From contig OY282380.1 in the NCBI GenBank assembly GCA_958295885.1, positions 1,426,001-1,490,000 of the forward strand: a stretch of DNA of 64,000 nt, written 5' to 3'. Position numbers and translations under genes: made by a program. Below, piece after piece: positions 45,033-55,217 of this stretch (the stretch's first letter is position 1; each line of letters opens with the position of its first letter). The DNA comes from Arenicellales bacterium. GTDB lineage: Bacteria > Pseudomonadota > Gammaproteobacteria > Arenicellales > JAJDZL01. The notes beneath the pieces are model-generated. The model did no database searches. It was given only the letters and a program-made list of their open reading frames with translations, and was not told the origin of the DNA.

Positions 45033-45944
45033 ATGGATCAAATTCTATCTAACTTCTCCTTACTGCTCCAGTTCCCGATTGTAAATCTCAAGATCATAAT
45101 CGACGGGATTATGATTGGCGCTCTCTTCGCACTCGCCGCGTATGGACTGGCGCTAGTGTGGGGAGTTATGAACGTAAAAAATCTCGCGCAGGGGGATTTT
45201 GTCATCGCCGGTGGGTATGTCGCATGGTGGCTGTCAAATCAGGGACTTTCTCCTCTTATGGGAGTTCCCATCGCCTTTGTCGTGCTGTGGTGCATAGGTT
45301 GGGTGATCTATAAACTGGTGATTTGCAGAGTGATCGAACGCGATCTTTTCACTTCACTGCTCGCTACGTTCGGAATCGCCATAATTATTGCTCAGGTTCT
45401 CAACCTGTTGTTTGGATCTGATACTCAAAGCATCGCGCTGGATTATGACACGATTTATTTTGCAGATGGCTTTATTGATATCCCCATCGCGAAATTACTG
45501 GGCGTACTGATGGCAGCGGTACTTGCCACAAGTGTCGTTCTGTTCATGAAGTTCAGCAGGATGGGGCAGGCAATCCGAGCGACCGCACAGGATTCACGCG
45601 CGGCAAGAGTGCTGGGAATTGACACAGAAAAGGTATATGCGTTCACTTTTTCCTTGAATTCAGCGATTTGTGGAGCTGCAGGCGCGATCGTAGTCATGGT
45701 CTGGGTCATTCAGCCCTTTTATGGGATCACTCATTCGATTCGGGCGTTCGTCATCGTTACGGCAGCGGGGCTGGGCAATCTGCCAGGTGTGATCGCCGCT
45801 GGTCTTGGCATCGGCGCTCTCGAGCAGTACGGATCGCACATTTTTGGGATCGGCTATCAGCAGGCTGTCGCTGTACTGCTCCTGCTGATCGTACTGCTGG
45901 TACGACTGCTGCAGCAGCGTCGCGTTCGACAAAGCCTGAAGTAA
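45033..45944 (+). CDS. ABC transporter permease, LivH type, cluster B
   Basis: A 303-residue inner-membrane protein with the LivH opening (GALFALAAYGLALVWGVMNVKNLAQGDFVIAGGY, here described by its two halves) and the ATPase-contact loop RATAQDSRAARVLGID. About eight hydrophobic segments. The ATG at 45033 is the first suitable start. It is followed 10 bp later by the second permease. Confidence 0.9.
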   Translation: MDQILSNFSLLLQFPIVNLKIIIDGIMIGALFALAAYGLALVWGVMNVKNLAQGDFVIAGGYVAWWLSNQGLSPLMGVPIAFVVLWCIGWVIYKLVICRVIERDLFTSLLATFGIAIIIAQVLNLLFGSDTQSIALDYDTIYFADGFIDIPIAKLLGVLMAAVLATSVVLFMKFSRMGQAIRATAQDSRAARVLGIDTEKVYAFTFSLNSAICGAAGAIVVMVWVIQPFYGITHSIRAFVIVTAAGLGNLPGVIAAGLGIGALEQYGSHIFGIGYQQAVAVLLLLIVLLVRLLQQRRVRQSLK

Positions 45945-45954
45945 GGGCCGAGTC

Positions 45955-46992
45955 ATGCTGTCCAAACGAATCCTATTCAACAGCTTGCTGATTCTTTTTT
46001 CGCTGGCGGCGCCTTTTGTCTTTCCTGATTTTAAAACTCAGCTTGCTACGCTGTGGCTCATGATCATCGTGGCGATCACCTGGGACATGACGGGCGGACA
46101 GATGGGATACAACTCCCTGGGCAACATCTTCTTTTACGGAACAGGCATGTATGTTGCAGCAGTGATTACAATTGCCATCGCTTTCGACGTCGGTGAATAC
46201 ACCAACGCATTTACCGATCAACTCTACAAGTTTTCAGATACACAGTATTTTCTGGGGGCATCAATTGGCATTGTCAGCGCTGGACTGTTCTGTGCGGTTT
46301 GCGCAGTCATAATCGGCTACATCACCTTCGGTCTGCGAGGTCCCTATTTTGCAATTGGAACTCTTGGGGTCGCCATTGCAGCTGGTGAACTCGTGTCGAA
46401 CTGGGACTGGGTCGGCGGCGGCCAGGGCATTTCACTTCCTGTATTTCCCTACGATCTCGAGCTGGGGAAAATTTTCTTTTACTATTTGTTTGCGACAACA
46501 GGAGTATGCGCATTCATCTTTGCAAAATGGTTGTACGGCACGCGTTTCGGAAGCGCCATCAACGCCATTCGAGACGACGAAGAAAAAGCTGAAGCGATGG
46601 GAATTCATACGATGCGCTACAAATTGACCGCCTGGTCTTTGGCAGCCTTCTTCGTCGGAATCGCCGGAGGCATATCTGCTTTTCAGCTGATACATTTCGA
46701 GCCTCTGGAAACTGCATACCAAACGATAAATCTCGGTATCTTTATGGTCGTCTGTGTTCTCCTGGGGGGTAAAGGCACACTCTGGGGACCTGTGGTCGGC
46801 GCAATCATTTTTCATGTGTTTAAAGAAGTGACCTGGAATTATTTTCTCGGCTGGCAATGGGTTGCACTCGGCATATTGATTGTTGTAACCGTCGTATATT
46901 TCAGAGATGGCATCATGGGTTGGCTGATTCAAGTTCGGCCTGAGTGGTTCGGGATTAAAGTTGTATCGAAAAATGAGACGGCAGCGTCATGA
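45955..46992 (+). CDS. ABC transporter permease, LivM type, cluster B
   Basis: A 345-residue permease with around nine hydrophobic segments, the LivM signature MGYNSLGNIFFYGTGMY and the loop GSAINAIRDDEEKAEAMGI that contacts the ATPase. Its stop overlaps the next start as ATGA, implying coupled translation. It completes the channel with the preceding LivH-type protein. Confidence 0.9.
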   Translation: MLSKRILFNSLLILFSLAAPFVFPDFKTQLATLWLMIIVAITWDMTGGQMGYNSLGNIFFYGTGMYVAAVITIAIAFDVGEYTNAFTDQLYKFSDTQYFLGASIGIVSAGLFCAVCAVIIGYITFGLRGPYFAIGTLGVAIAAGELVSNWDWVGGGQGISLPVFPYDLELGKIFFYYLFATTGVCAFIFAKWLYGTRFGSAINAIRDDEEKAEAMGIHTMRYKLTAWSLAAFFVGIAGGISAFQLIHFEPLETAYQTINLGIFMVVCVLLGGKGTLWGPVVGAIIFHVFKEVTWNYFLGWQWVALGILIVVTVVYFRDGIMGWLIQVRPEWFGIKVVSKNETAAS

Positions 46993-47732
46993 ATTCGATC
47001 ATTGAAGTCACTGACGTAACCAAGTCTTTTGGCGGCGTAATTGCCAATCATTCCATCTCCGTGAATGTGAAACAGGGTGGAATTACTGGATTGATCGGGC
47101 CGAATGGATCGGGAAAAACGACTTTGTTTAACTCCATCGTCGGCTATCACCCCATTGATTCAGGTTCAATTCGATTCAATGCGCAGGAAATTTCAAAAAA
47201 ATCTGTGCAGGAAATCGCTAGATTGGGCTTGATTCGGACCTTTCAGCAGACTCGAATCTATTCCAAAATGAACTGTGTTCAGAACATGCTGATTTCTTTG
47301 CCTCATCGCAAAATGAAATTCCTGGAATCATTTGCACGCAACAGCAGACAAGACTACAGCAAAGCCGATGCGCTGCTTGATTTTGTTGGTCTGTATGAGA
47401 AACGTTTCCTGACCGCTGGATCGCTTTCTTTCGGACAGCAGAAACTGCTGGAATTTGCCATGGCGTTGATGAATGAACCGAAGGTGCTATTGCTGGACGA
47501 ACCTACCGCAGGCATCAATCCTACGCTTATCAATGGGCTCATTGACAGACTCAAGCGAGCGCGTAGTGAATTTGGGATCACCTTATTTGTGATTGAACAC
47601 AATATGAGAGTCATCATGAATCTGGCCGACAGCATTTACTGCCTCGCTCACGGAGAGCTGCTTGCTGAAGGCTCGCCTGACGCAATTCAGAACGATCAAC
47701 GTGTGATTGATGCCTACCTTGGCGCCCACTGA
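46989..47732 (+). CDS. ABC transporter ATPase, LivG type, cluster B
   Basis: A 247-residue ATPase with Walker A GPNGSGKTT, the LivG-type linker LSFGQQKLLEFAMAL, Walker B VLLLDEPTAGI and H-loop VIEHNMR. It forms one of the two ATPase subunits of the cluster B importer. The length is typical. Confidence 0.92.
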   Translation: MNSIIEVTDVTKSFGGVIANHSISVNVKQGGITGLIGPNGSGKTTLFNSIVGYHPIDSGSIRFNAQEISKKSVQEIARLGLIRTFQQTRIYSKMNCVQNMLISLPHRKMKFLESFARNSRQDYSKADALLDFVGLYEKRFLTAGSLSFGQQKLLEFAMALMNEPKVLLLDEPTAGINPTLINGLIDRLKRARSEFGITLFVIEHNMRVIMNLADSIYCLAHGELLAEGSPDAIQNDQRVIDAYLGAH

Positions 47733-47750
47733 TTCCGCGATCAAGAAGAG

Positions 47751-48632
47751 TTGAAGTTGAGCCGGTCGAATCCAAAAGACATCATCAAAGGTTACGGTCA
47801 TGGCGAGGTTGATACGGTTATCTCCGTCGACGAAGTTGCACGTCAAGCAGCTCAGATTTCTGAACGGATCTCGATCGAAGAACTGGATGATCTCGCAGGG
47901 AACCGACCATTCGTTTCAATAGAAAACCTATGTGCAGGTTATGGGAAAATGGAAATTCTCCATAACTTCAATCTTCGCGTCGGGCGCAGGCAGTCACTGT
48001 GTTTGATCGGTCCGAATGGTGCCGGCAAGTCGACAATTCTGCATTCAATATTTGGATTCACGAATATTTTTTCTGGTTCAATCCATATCGGACATGGGTC
48101 TGAAAAAATGGATGTTACGAGTCTCTCTCCCAGCCAGAAACTATCAGAAGCAGGCATTGCTTACATATTGCAGGACAAGTCAATTTTTCCAGGGATGACG
48201 GTTGAAGAAAACCTGTGGATGGGCGGATTCCTGAAAAATCGGCCACAAGAAGCCAAGAAAATCGCTGAAGCAATTTTTGACCGGTATCCAAGATTGGCGG
48301 CGCGGCGAAAACACCAGGCTAAAGTGCTGTCAGGCGGAGAACGCCGTCTGCTTGAAATTTCCCGTGCACTGGTGATGGAACCACAGCTTCTTCTCGTTGA
48401 TGAGCCGTCGATCGGACTTGAACCGAGATTCATCGACATGGTTTTCGAAATCCTCCACGACCTGCAGCACAAAGAAGGAAAAACGATCATTATGGTTGAA
48501 CAGAATGCCAAGAAAGGGCTTGAGTTTGCGGATATTGGCTATGTACTGGTCTCCGGTGAAACTGCGATTGCAAATATGGGAAACGCACTGCTTGAGAACC
48601 CGAAAGTTGGCGAACTTTTTCTGGGCGGCTAA
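47751..48632 (+). CDS. ABC transporter ATPase, LivF type, with N-terminal extension, cluster B
   Basis: Opens with a TTG at 47751 and gives up to 293 residues. The ABC domain begins only at about residue 57 (VSIENLCAGYG), with Walker A GPNGAGKST, signature LSGGERR and Walker B LLVDEPSIGLEP. The first ~55 residues (NPKDIIKGYGHGEVD, then ISERISIEELDD) are not part of LivF and look like a hydrophilic helical extension. No ATG lies in the extension, so its use depends on the TTG. A shorter start closer to the ABC domain is possible. Confidence 0.85.
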   Translation: MKLSRSNPKDIIKGYGHGEVDTVISVDEVARQAAQISERISIEELDDLAGNRPFVSIENLCAGYGKMEILHNFNLRVGRRQSLCLIGPNGAGKSTILHSIFGFTNIFSGSIHIGHGSEKMDVTSLSPSQKLSEAGIAYILQDKSIFPGMTVEENLWMGGFLKNRPQEAKKIAEAIFDRYPRLAARRKHQAKVLSGGERRLLEISRALVMEPQLLLVDEPSIGLEPRFIDMVFEILHDLQHKEGKTIIMVEQNAKKGLEFADIGYVLVSGETAIANMGNALLENPKVGELFLGG

Positions 48633-48799
48633 TCGAAACTCGCTACTGCGAACGGATCGACACAAGAAGCAGTGAATCGGCATTACGAAGCGTAGATTGC
48701 GCGGATGCCTGCTTTTCAAAACGACAGAACTGCCGCCCCCTGACGGTGACAGGATTCAGCTTCAGACCAAACGATTCCATCATGGTGATCGGCGCGCAG

Positions 48800-50527
48800 T
48801 TACGCGGTTCTGACTTCCCTGCAGTTCAGTTCTGAAATCATTGCTTCGCGCATCTTAAATTTCTGCGCTTTTCCAGAAACAGTCATTGGGAGACTATCTC
48901 GAATTCGAACGTGACGTGGCACTTTGTAGTGAGCAATCTGACCTTTGCAGAACTCTTTCACGCTTTCTTCGGTAACTTCTGATCCTGATTTCGCCACCAC
49001 CCAAGCACAGACCTCTTCTCCGTATTTTTCATCAGGTATTCCGAAAACCTGCACATCCTGAACTTTGTCATAACGATAAATGTAATCTTCCACTTCTTTC
49101 GGATAGATGTTTTCCCCGCCTCGAATGATCATGTCCTTGACTCGCCCCACAATATTGCAGAATCCATCTTCGTCGAACACGGCTAAATCTCCTGAATGCA
49201 TCCACCCATCCTGATCGATCGACTGCTTGGTTTTTTCTTCGTCGCCCCAATACCCTTTCATAACCAGGTAACCCCGAGCGCACAGCTCACCGATTTGACC
49301 AATGGGAACAACCTTTCCATTTTCGTCGACGATTTGACATTCAGCATGTGGATGTACGCGGCCGACGGTTGAAACCCGTTTTTCAATGGGGTCATCAACA
49401 TTGCACTGAAATGACACCGGGCTGGTTTCGGTCATGCCGTACGCAATCGTAACTTCGTCCATGTGCATATCTTTCACAACGCGATTCATCGTTTCGATCG
49501 GACACGGGGCTCCTGCCATGATTCCAGTTCGAAGTGAAGAAAGATCATGCTCGAAAAAGTCTTCAAGACTGAGGATCGCGTTGAACATGGTCGGCACGCC
49601 GTAAAGAGCGGTGCATCTTTCTGCGGCCATTGCTGAGATTGTCTCATTTGGATCAAAGCCTTCACCTGGGAACACCATTTTCGCACCTGCAGTCATACAG
49701 CCCAAGGTCCCCATAACCATGCCGAAACAGTGATATAGAGGAACAGGAATGCACAGATTGTCTTCATGAGTGAATTCCATCGTAACGACGGTGAAGCGGG
49801 CATTGTTGACGATGTTGTGATGCGATAGTGTCGCACCTTTGGGCAATCCAGTCGTGCCACTGGTAAACTGGATGTTGATCGCATCGTTCGGCTTTAGCGT
49901 CGAGCTGATTGAATCCAGCAGCAACGAGCAGTCAGAGCGGGCAGTTTGTGCAATGTCTTCAAAGGCAACCATTCCCGGAGGTGAACTGTCCTTTTCTCCG
50001 TCTGTCATGCAGCTCACGAACTTTAGATCCGGAAAGTTTTCCAAGTTTAAACTGGAGCCTTTCTCCATCATTTCAGCTGGAACGAGCTTCTGAAAGATTG
50101 CGACGTAATCGCTGGATTTAAACCGCTTTGCCATCACCAGCGCTGCGCAGCCCGAAGACTTCAGAACATGTTCCAACTCACCAGCGCGATAGGCCGGATT
50201 GATTGTGACTAGAATCAGACCGAGCCGAGCCGTAGCAAACTGTGTCAATACCCATTCGGGCCGGTTGGGCGACCATATTCCTACACGGTCGCCCGTGCGC
50301 AGCCCAAGCGCATGGAATCCGCCCGCGAGCCTGTCGACTTTATTCGCAAACTCACGCCAGGTCCATCGAGTTCCTCGATCGCAGAAGACCACGGCTTCCC
50401 GGTCCGAATATTGACTTGCAGCATCAGCCATCAGCTGCGGAATTGTGCAGTCAAGCAAGGCATATTTTTGACTGCCTCGATAATGAGATAATCCTTCTGT
50501 TACAAATCCTCTTTCTTGTTCACCCAT
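48800..50527 (-). CDS. Acyl-CoA synthetase (AMP-binding), transporter cluster B
   Basis: A 575-residue ANL ligase, strikingly similar to the protein encoded at 24741-26585: both share YHCFGMV, ERCTALYGVPTMFNAIL, YGMTETSPVSFQ and SGKAQKFKMRE. ATP-binding loop FTSGTTGLPKG, WMHSGDLAVFDEDG and GRVKDMIIRGGEN are intact. It converts a carboxylic acid to a CoA thioester. It converges on the cluster B ATPase genes from the opposite strand, so the pairing with a transporter recurs without a shared transcript. Substrate unknown. Confidence 0.9.
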   Translation of the reverse strand: MGEQERGFVTEGLSHYRGSQKYALLDCTIPQLMADAASQYSDREAVVFCDRGTRWTWREFANKVDRLAGGFHALGLRTGDRVGIWSPNRPEWVLTQFATARLGLILVTINPAYRAGELEHVLKSSGCAALVMAKRFKSSDYVAIFQKLVPAEMMEKGSSLNLENFPDLKFVSCMTDGEKDSSPPGMVAFEDIAQTARSDCSLLLDSISSTLKPNDAINIQFTSGTTGLPKGATLSHHNIVNNARFTVVTMEFTHEDNLCIPVPLYHCFGMVMGTLGCMTAGAKMVFPGEGFDPNETISAMAAERCTALYGVPTMFNAILSLEDFFEHDLSSLRTGIMAGAPCPIETMNRVVKDMHMDEVTIAYGMTETSPVSFQCNVDDPIEKRVSTVGRVHPHAECQIVDENGKVVPIGQIGELCARGYLVMKGYWGDEEKTKQSIDQDGWMHSGDLAVFDEDGFCNIVGRVKDMIIRGGENIYPKEVEDYIYRYDKVQDVQVFGIPDEKYGEEVCAWVVAKSGSEVTEESVKEFCKGQIAHYKVPRHVRIRDSLPMTVSGKAQKFKMREAMISELNCREVRTA

Positions 50528-50806
50528 ATGTCTCGTTCACCTAACGTCAAAATTTATTGGAATGCTGACTACCAGTTCCACTAATTTTAATCTGAAAGGC
50601 GGCCTTTCGCCTGAAACTGCAGTCGTTTTTCGAACATCCATGCCAACGCGTAGAGTTGAAGTGAACGGATGCCCACAATGGCTTGAAGCGAACCGCTGTG
50701 ATGGCGCCGCCTGCAACATCACAGCTCAATCGCACATTTGAAGCAGATTTGCGCGTCGAGAACATACGAGAAAATCATTTGAATTGTGCGATTAAGGTAA
50801 AAAGAA

Positions 50807-52204
50807 CTAAATTCGACCGGATTGAACGAGCGCATCGTCAATGCAGTCCAAAATCCAGCTCATCTCTTCGTGAGTGACAACCAGAGGCGGCACAATCCAA
50901 ATGCCGAATTTATCGCTTGGCGTGTAGATGTTGTGCTGGTCAAGCAGATATTTTGAAATGGATGCCACTAAATTCTTTTGATATTTTTCTGTCGCACGAC
51001 GGACCGGCGCACTCTCAGATTCTCCTGCAATGTGTACGGTCCAAAATAGTCCTATTCCCTGGATATGTGAGACGATTTCATGCTTTTCGGCAATTTTTTG
51101 CAGTCTTTTTTCGATCCAAACTCCCATGGACTGCGCGTGTTCCAGCAGGCGGTCTTCAAACAGCGCGTCAATTGATGCCAAAGCAGCAGCGGCAGCCAGA
51201 GCGTGGCCGGAGTAACTCTGTCCATGTCCAAAATAGTGTTCGTCAAATGATTGGGATATTTTTTCAGAAAAGATTGCCGCTGCCATCGGACAGTAAGCGC
51301 CCAGCGCTTTTCCCATAATCAGCACATCAGGTTCAATGCCATAGTGTTCACAAGCGAACATTCTGCCCGTTCGTCCCATGCCGGTCATGGTTTCGTCCAC
51401 TATGAAAAGGAGATCCCATTTCGCACACAAATCCTGCAGCCTTTCCAGATAGCCAGCAGGCGGAAGCATGATGCCGTTGCTTCCTACAATCGGTTCAATG
51501 AGCACTCCGACGACCGCACTGCTTCCCCCTTCCTGCTCAATCATGTAGTCAAGGTATGCAATATTTTCGCTGACGCTTTTCGTATCGAATGGCGAGTGCG
51601 GGCCACCGGCATCAGGGGCAAAAACAAAACCTGGTGCGGTTAAAGGTTCGGTAAACCATCTTCTAGGGTCGCCGCTTGCTGAAGTCGCTGCACTTGTCGC
51701 ACCATGCCAAGACCGATAGCGGCTGATGATCTTGTAAGGGTAGGGGTACTGCTGAGGCGCATCTGGAACGTAGTTGTGATTCAGAACGACCTGATTGTAT
51801 TTGTAGAGCCGGGCCCCATGAATCGCAGCTTCGACTGCGGCAGCCCCACTCTGGCAAAAATAAACTTTCTTGTTTGGACTCCCTGGCGAAAGGCTTGCCA
51901 GCTTTTGAGCGAGTTTTGCGGTTGGTGGCGAAGCAAAGTCATCTGTGACATAGACTACGCTCTCCATTTGCTGCTGCATCGCCTGCAGCACCCTTGGATG
52001 TCGAAATCCAATATTGATGCATTCATGAGCACTGCGAAGGTCAAATATTTTTCGCCCATCGGCAGTATAAATCCAGCAGCCTTCTGTGCGACTGACCTCA
52101 ATGGGCTCGTAGTTCTGCTGCTGAGCCCAACACTGCAGCATGTATCGCGCCTGTAATTTTCCGTAATCGTTTTCTTTCAAGGACGGAGTGGCATTGTCGT
52201 TCAA
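50807..52204 (-). CDS. Class III PLP aminotransferase (omega-amino acid/taurine:pyruvate type)
   Basis: A 465-residue fold-type I aminotransferase. SGAAAVEAAI binds the cofactor phosphate, the YRSWHGAT segment stacks on the ring, Asp270 in FIVDETMTG holds the pyridine nitrogen, and Lys299 in LIMGKALG forms the Schiff base. The overall look is that of enzymes moving the amino group of taurine, beta-alanine or a similar omega-amino acid to pyruvate; the exact donor cannot be fixed. It lies between the second CoA ligase and the broken betaine ATPase gene, in a region devoted to small nitrogen compounds. Confidence 0.85.
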   Translation of the reverse strand: MNDNATPSLKENDYGKLQARYMLQCWAQQQNYEPIEVSRTEGCWIYTADGRKIFDLRSAHECINIGFRHPRVLQAMQQQMESVVYVTDDFASPPTAKLAQKLASLSPGSPNKKVYFCQSGAAAVEAAIHGARLYKYNQVVLNHNYVPDAPQQYPYPYKIISRYRSWHGATSAATSASGDPRRWFTEPLTAPGFVFAPDAGGPHSPFDTKSVSENIAYLDYMIEQEGGSSAVVGVLIEPIVGSNGIMLPPAGYLERLQDLCAKWDLLFIVDETMTGMGRTGRMFACEHYGIEPDVLIMGKALGAYCPMAAAIFSEKISQSFDEHYFGHGQSYSGHALAAAAALASIDALFEDRLLEHAQSMGVWIEKRLQKIAEKHEIVSHIQGIGLFWTVHIAGESESAPVRRATEKYQKNLVASISKYLLDQHNIYTPSDKFGIWIVPPLVVTHEEMSWILDCIDDALVQSGRI

Positions 52205-52447
52205 GATAATTCCGATTTTACGCCAAATCGCTGGGAAACATTTTTTTCCTTCGCTTCGTGTTGGAATTCAACACCGCGTCAATTGCGCAATTCTCCCAAG
52301 AAGTGCAAGCTGAATGAAGCTGGCAGCCTGCCGGTCGAGTCACTGAAATTGAATGTCCGAGAACGGGGCTGGACTCACGAAAGATTAAATTGCCGATTCA
52401 CCTTGAGCCACGGGAATGCGCTCAGAAGAGTGCAGGCCGAAGCACGG

Positions 52448-53469
52448 TCAGTTGCGTGTGGAACCGTCCGTGAACAAAGCATCCAGCAATTTCTGGCGTT
52501 TCAATACACCCACTACGTGATTGTCCTCATCCACGACTCGAGCATCTTGGTGGCTGGCAAGAATGGGATCGGCAATCACAGAAAGTCGCTCATCCTGTCG
52601 AACAGTTACGTTCAGCCGAGTTTCATCATCGGCTTGGTCCATGATCACGCTGACCGGCAGAAGCTTTCCGCGAGAGACGTTTTTAGTAAATTCTTCAACG
52701 TAATCATTGGATGGATTGGTGAGGAGTTCGACTGCGGTGCCAATCTGCACAATCATGCCATCGTACATGATGATAATTCGGTCAGCAAGCTTTATGGCTT
52801 CATCAAAATCATGCGTGATAAAAACGATTGTCTTATTCAGAACCGAATGAATTCGTCCTGCATTTCATTGCGAATCAATGGATCAAGTGCGGAAAAGGGC
52901 TCATCCAAAAACCACAGGTCCGGTTCAACTGCGAGCGAACGTCCGATGCCAACCCTTTGCTGCTGCCCGCCGGACAGTTCGCGAAGGTAGTAGTCTCCTC
53001 GACCTTCCAATCCAACAATCTGTATGATTTCACGACCCCGCTTTTCCCGCGCGCCCCGATCAATGCCCTGAACTTCAAGCGGAAACACGATGTTCTGCAG
53101 CACCGTGCGGTGAGGCAAAAGCGCAAAATGCTGAAACACCATGCCTATTTTGTGACGCCTGATTTCTATCAGCTCCTGTTTGCCTGCCTGCAGGAGATCA
53201 ATGCCTTCGAACATGACCCGACCATAAGTCGGTTCAACCAAGCGCGCCAAACATCGGATCAATGTTGACTTTCCAGAACCGCTGAGTCCCATTACAGTTA
53301 GGATTTCGCCTTCAAAAACGTCGAAAGTGGCATTATGAACGGCTGGCATATAACCGGCTGCCTTTATTGCCTCCGTATCCGGGTTGTTGTGTTCGCGAAA
53401 AAAGCGTTCCGGATGCTTGCCGTACAGCTTGGAGACGTTTTCACAAGAAATTTATACGGGTCTGTTCAT
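52448..53469 (-). pseudogene. Betaine/proline ABC transporter ATPase (ProV/OpuAA type), broken
   Basis: Reading from ATG 53469, codon 6 is TAA (53452-53454), after which the frame continues as a normal ProV start (SKLYGKHPERFF, then Walker A GLSGSGKST, LSGGQQQRVGIGR, FLDEPFSALDP). A second lesion near 52837 shifts the frame; the next frame resumes with LNKTIVFITHDFDEAI and runs through a CBS-like tail to 52448. One nonsense and one frameshift therefore inactivate the gene. No permease or binding-protein gene for it is in the window. Confidence 0.85.
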
Positions 53470-53831
53470 TTTCTGCAAATTTGTAGCAATAGCGTATTTC
53501 AATTTTACAAGAGCTAATCACCAGGTGTTTCCCATGCTATTTTTTGGTCCATAAAATCCGGCAGGCGGCATCTAAAAATGACACTCACACCACTTGGCTA
53601 TTTTGCTCATTATCAAACAAGTTCGGATAGTTCGCACTGACTTGCTTAGCGTGGGATGCTCCTGCATCTCAATTCTTCAAAACCAGCGGAGCATATATAA
53701 TCTTCCAAGTCTCCAATCGGCATGTTCTCGCCGAATTCCGATAGTTGGAATTCGCGTTTGCACGCACTTGGAATCAAGCATTCTAGATTACCTTAGACAG
53801 TACAGAACTCTCCAACATACATTACTGACAG

Positions 53832-55217
53832 ATGCACTATATCAGCACGCGGGGACACGCGCCAAAACTCGACTTCGAACAGGCTGCAACTTCCGGTCTG
53901 GCATTAGATGGAGGCCTTTATGTGCCGGAGATTTGGCCTGCCCTCAGCCACAAAGACATCGCTTCATTGAGAGGCTTGTCTTACAGAGATCTAGCTGTCA
54001 AAATAATTTCTCGATTTACCGGTGACGCAGTAGATGCGTCAGAATTGCGGAGTTTGGTCGATTCCGCCTATTCCAACTTTGATCATCATGAAATCGCTCC
54101 TCTCCAGAAACTTGACTCGGGACTGCACATACTCGAGTTATTCCATGGTCCAACCTTGTCGTTCAAGGATTATGCCCTGCAGTTTCTGGGCAAATTCATG
54201 GACTGGAGCCTAAATTCTCGCATGCAGCAACTGACCATTGTTGGCGCAACTTCCGGTGATACGGGATCTGCTGCAATTTCTGCAGTCACAGGCTCCCCCA
54301 ACATCAATCTATATATGCTGCATCCGTTTGGCCGCGTGTCAGACATGCAACGACGACAGATGACGACCAACCAGGACGTAAACATCTTCAATTATGCGGT
54401 TGACGGCACCTTTGACGACTGCCAAGCCATTGTCAAAACCATATTTAATGATGCAGAAGTATCAAGACAATTTTCACTCGGCGCTGTGAATTCAATCAAT
54501 TGGGGCCGAATTACAGCACAGATTGTGTACTACTTTTACGCTGCTTTGCAGCTCGGTGCGCCGCAGCAGAAGGTTTCATTTGCAGTCCCTACTGGAAATT
54601 TCGGAAACGTGTTCGCTGGATATTCCGCATTCAGAATGGGACTGCCCATTGAACAGATCCTGATCTGTTCCAATGAAAACGACATTCTGACCCGTTTTTT
54701 CGATCGCGGCAGAATGTGGAAGCAGGGAGTCAAACAAACAGTGACACCGAGCATGGACATTGAAGTTTCCAGTAATTTTGAGCGATTTCTGTTTGAGCTG
54801 TTGGACCGCAACAGCGATGAAGTCACCAGACTCATGCGGCTGCTGACACTCGAAGGTGCATTCATGGTAGCACCTGAAGCATTGGAGCGCGCTCGAGAAA
54901 CATTTTCAGCCCATCGCGTGGATGATGATGAAACCTGCCGGGCCATCTCCCATCATTATGCCGAAACCGGGGAAATTGTAGATCCTCACACCGCCGTCGC
55001 GTTAGCCGCGGCAAAAAAAATCGGTACGGATGCAAGGCATCCAATGGTTGTCCTTTCTACAGCACATCCTGCAAAGTTTTCCGAAACCATTGAACGATCA
55101 ATCGGCAGAGATGTCGATCTGCCTTTGCAGTTGAGCAGACTATTGGCAAAACCGGAACGATATCGGCGAATATCGAACAGCTCGGACGAACTTAAAAAAC
55201 TAATGTTGTCTGTTTGA
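53832..55217 (+). CDS. thrC: Threonine synthase
   Basis: A 461-residue PLP enzyme converting O-phosphohomoserine to threonine. The long bacterial form is recognised by MHYISTRGHAPKLDFEQA at the start, the PLP-binding Lys112 in LSFKDYALQFLG, GATSGDTGSAAI (phosphate loop) and PTGNFGNVFAGY. The hom gene that often precedes it is not present. The ATG at 53832 gives the family N-terminus. The next gene starts within its stop codon. Confidence 0.95.
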   Translation: MHYISTRGHAPKLDFEQAATSGLALDGGLYVPEIWPALSHKDIASLRGLSYRDLAVKIISRFTGDAVDASELRSLVDSAYSNFDHHEIAPLQKLDSGLHILELFHGPTLSFKDYALQFLGKFMDWSLNSRMQQLTIVGATSGDTGSAAISAVTGSPNINLYMLHPFGRVSDMQRRQMTTNQDVNIFNYAVDGTFDDCQAIVKTIFNDAEVSRQFSLGAVNSINWGRITAQIVYYFYAALQLGAPQQKVSFAVPTGNFGNVFAGYSAFRMGLPIEQILICSNENDILTRFFDRGRMWKQGVKQTVTPSMDIEVSSNFERFLFELLDRNSDEVTRLMRLLTLEGAFMVAPEALERARETFSAHRVDDDETCRAISHHYAETGEIVDPHTAVALAAAKKIGTDARHPMVVLSTAHPAKFSETIERSIGRDVDLPLQLSRLLAKPERYRRISNSSDELKKLMLSV

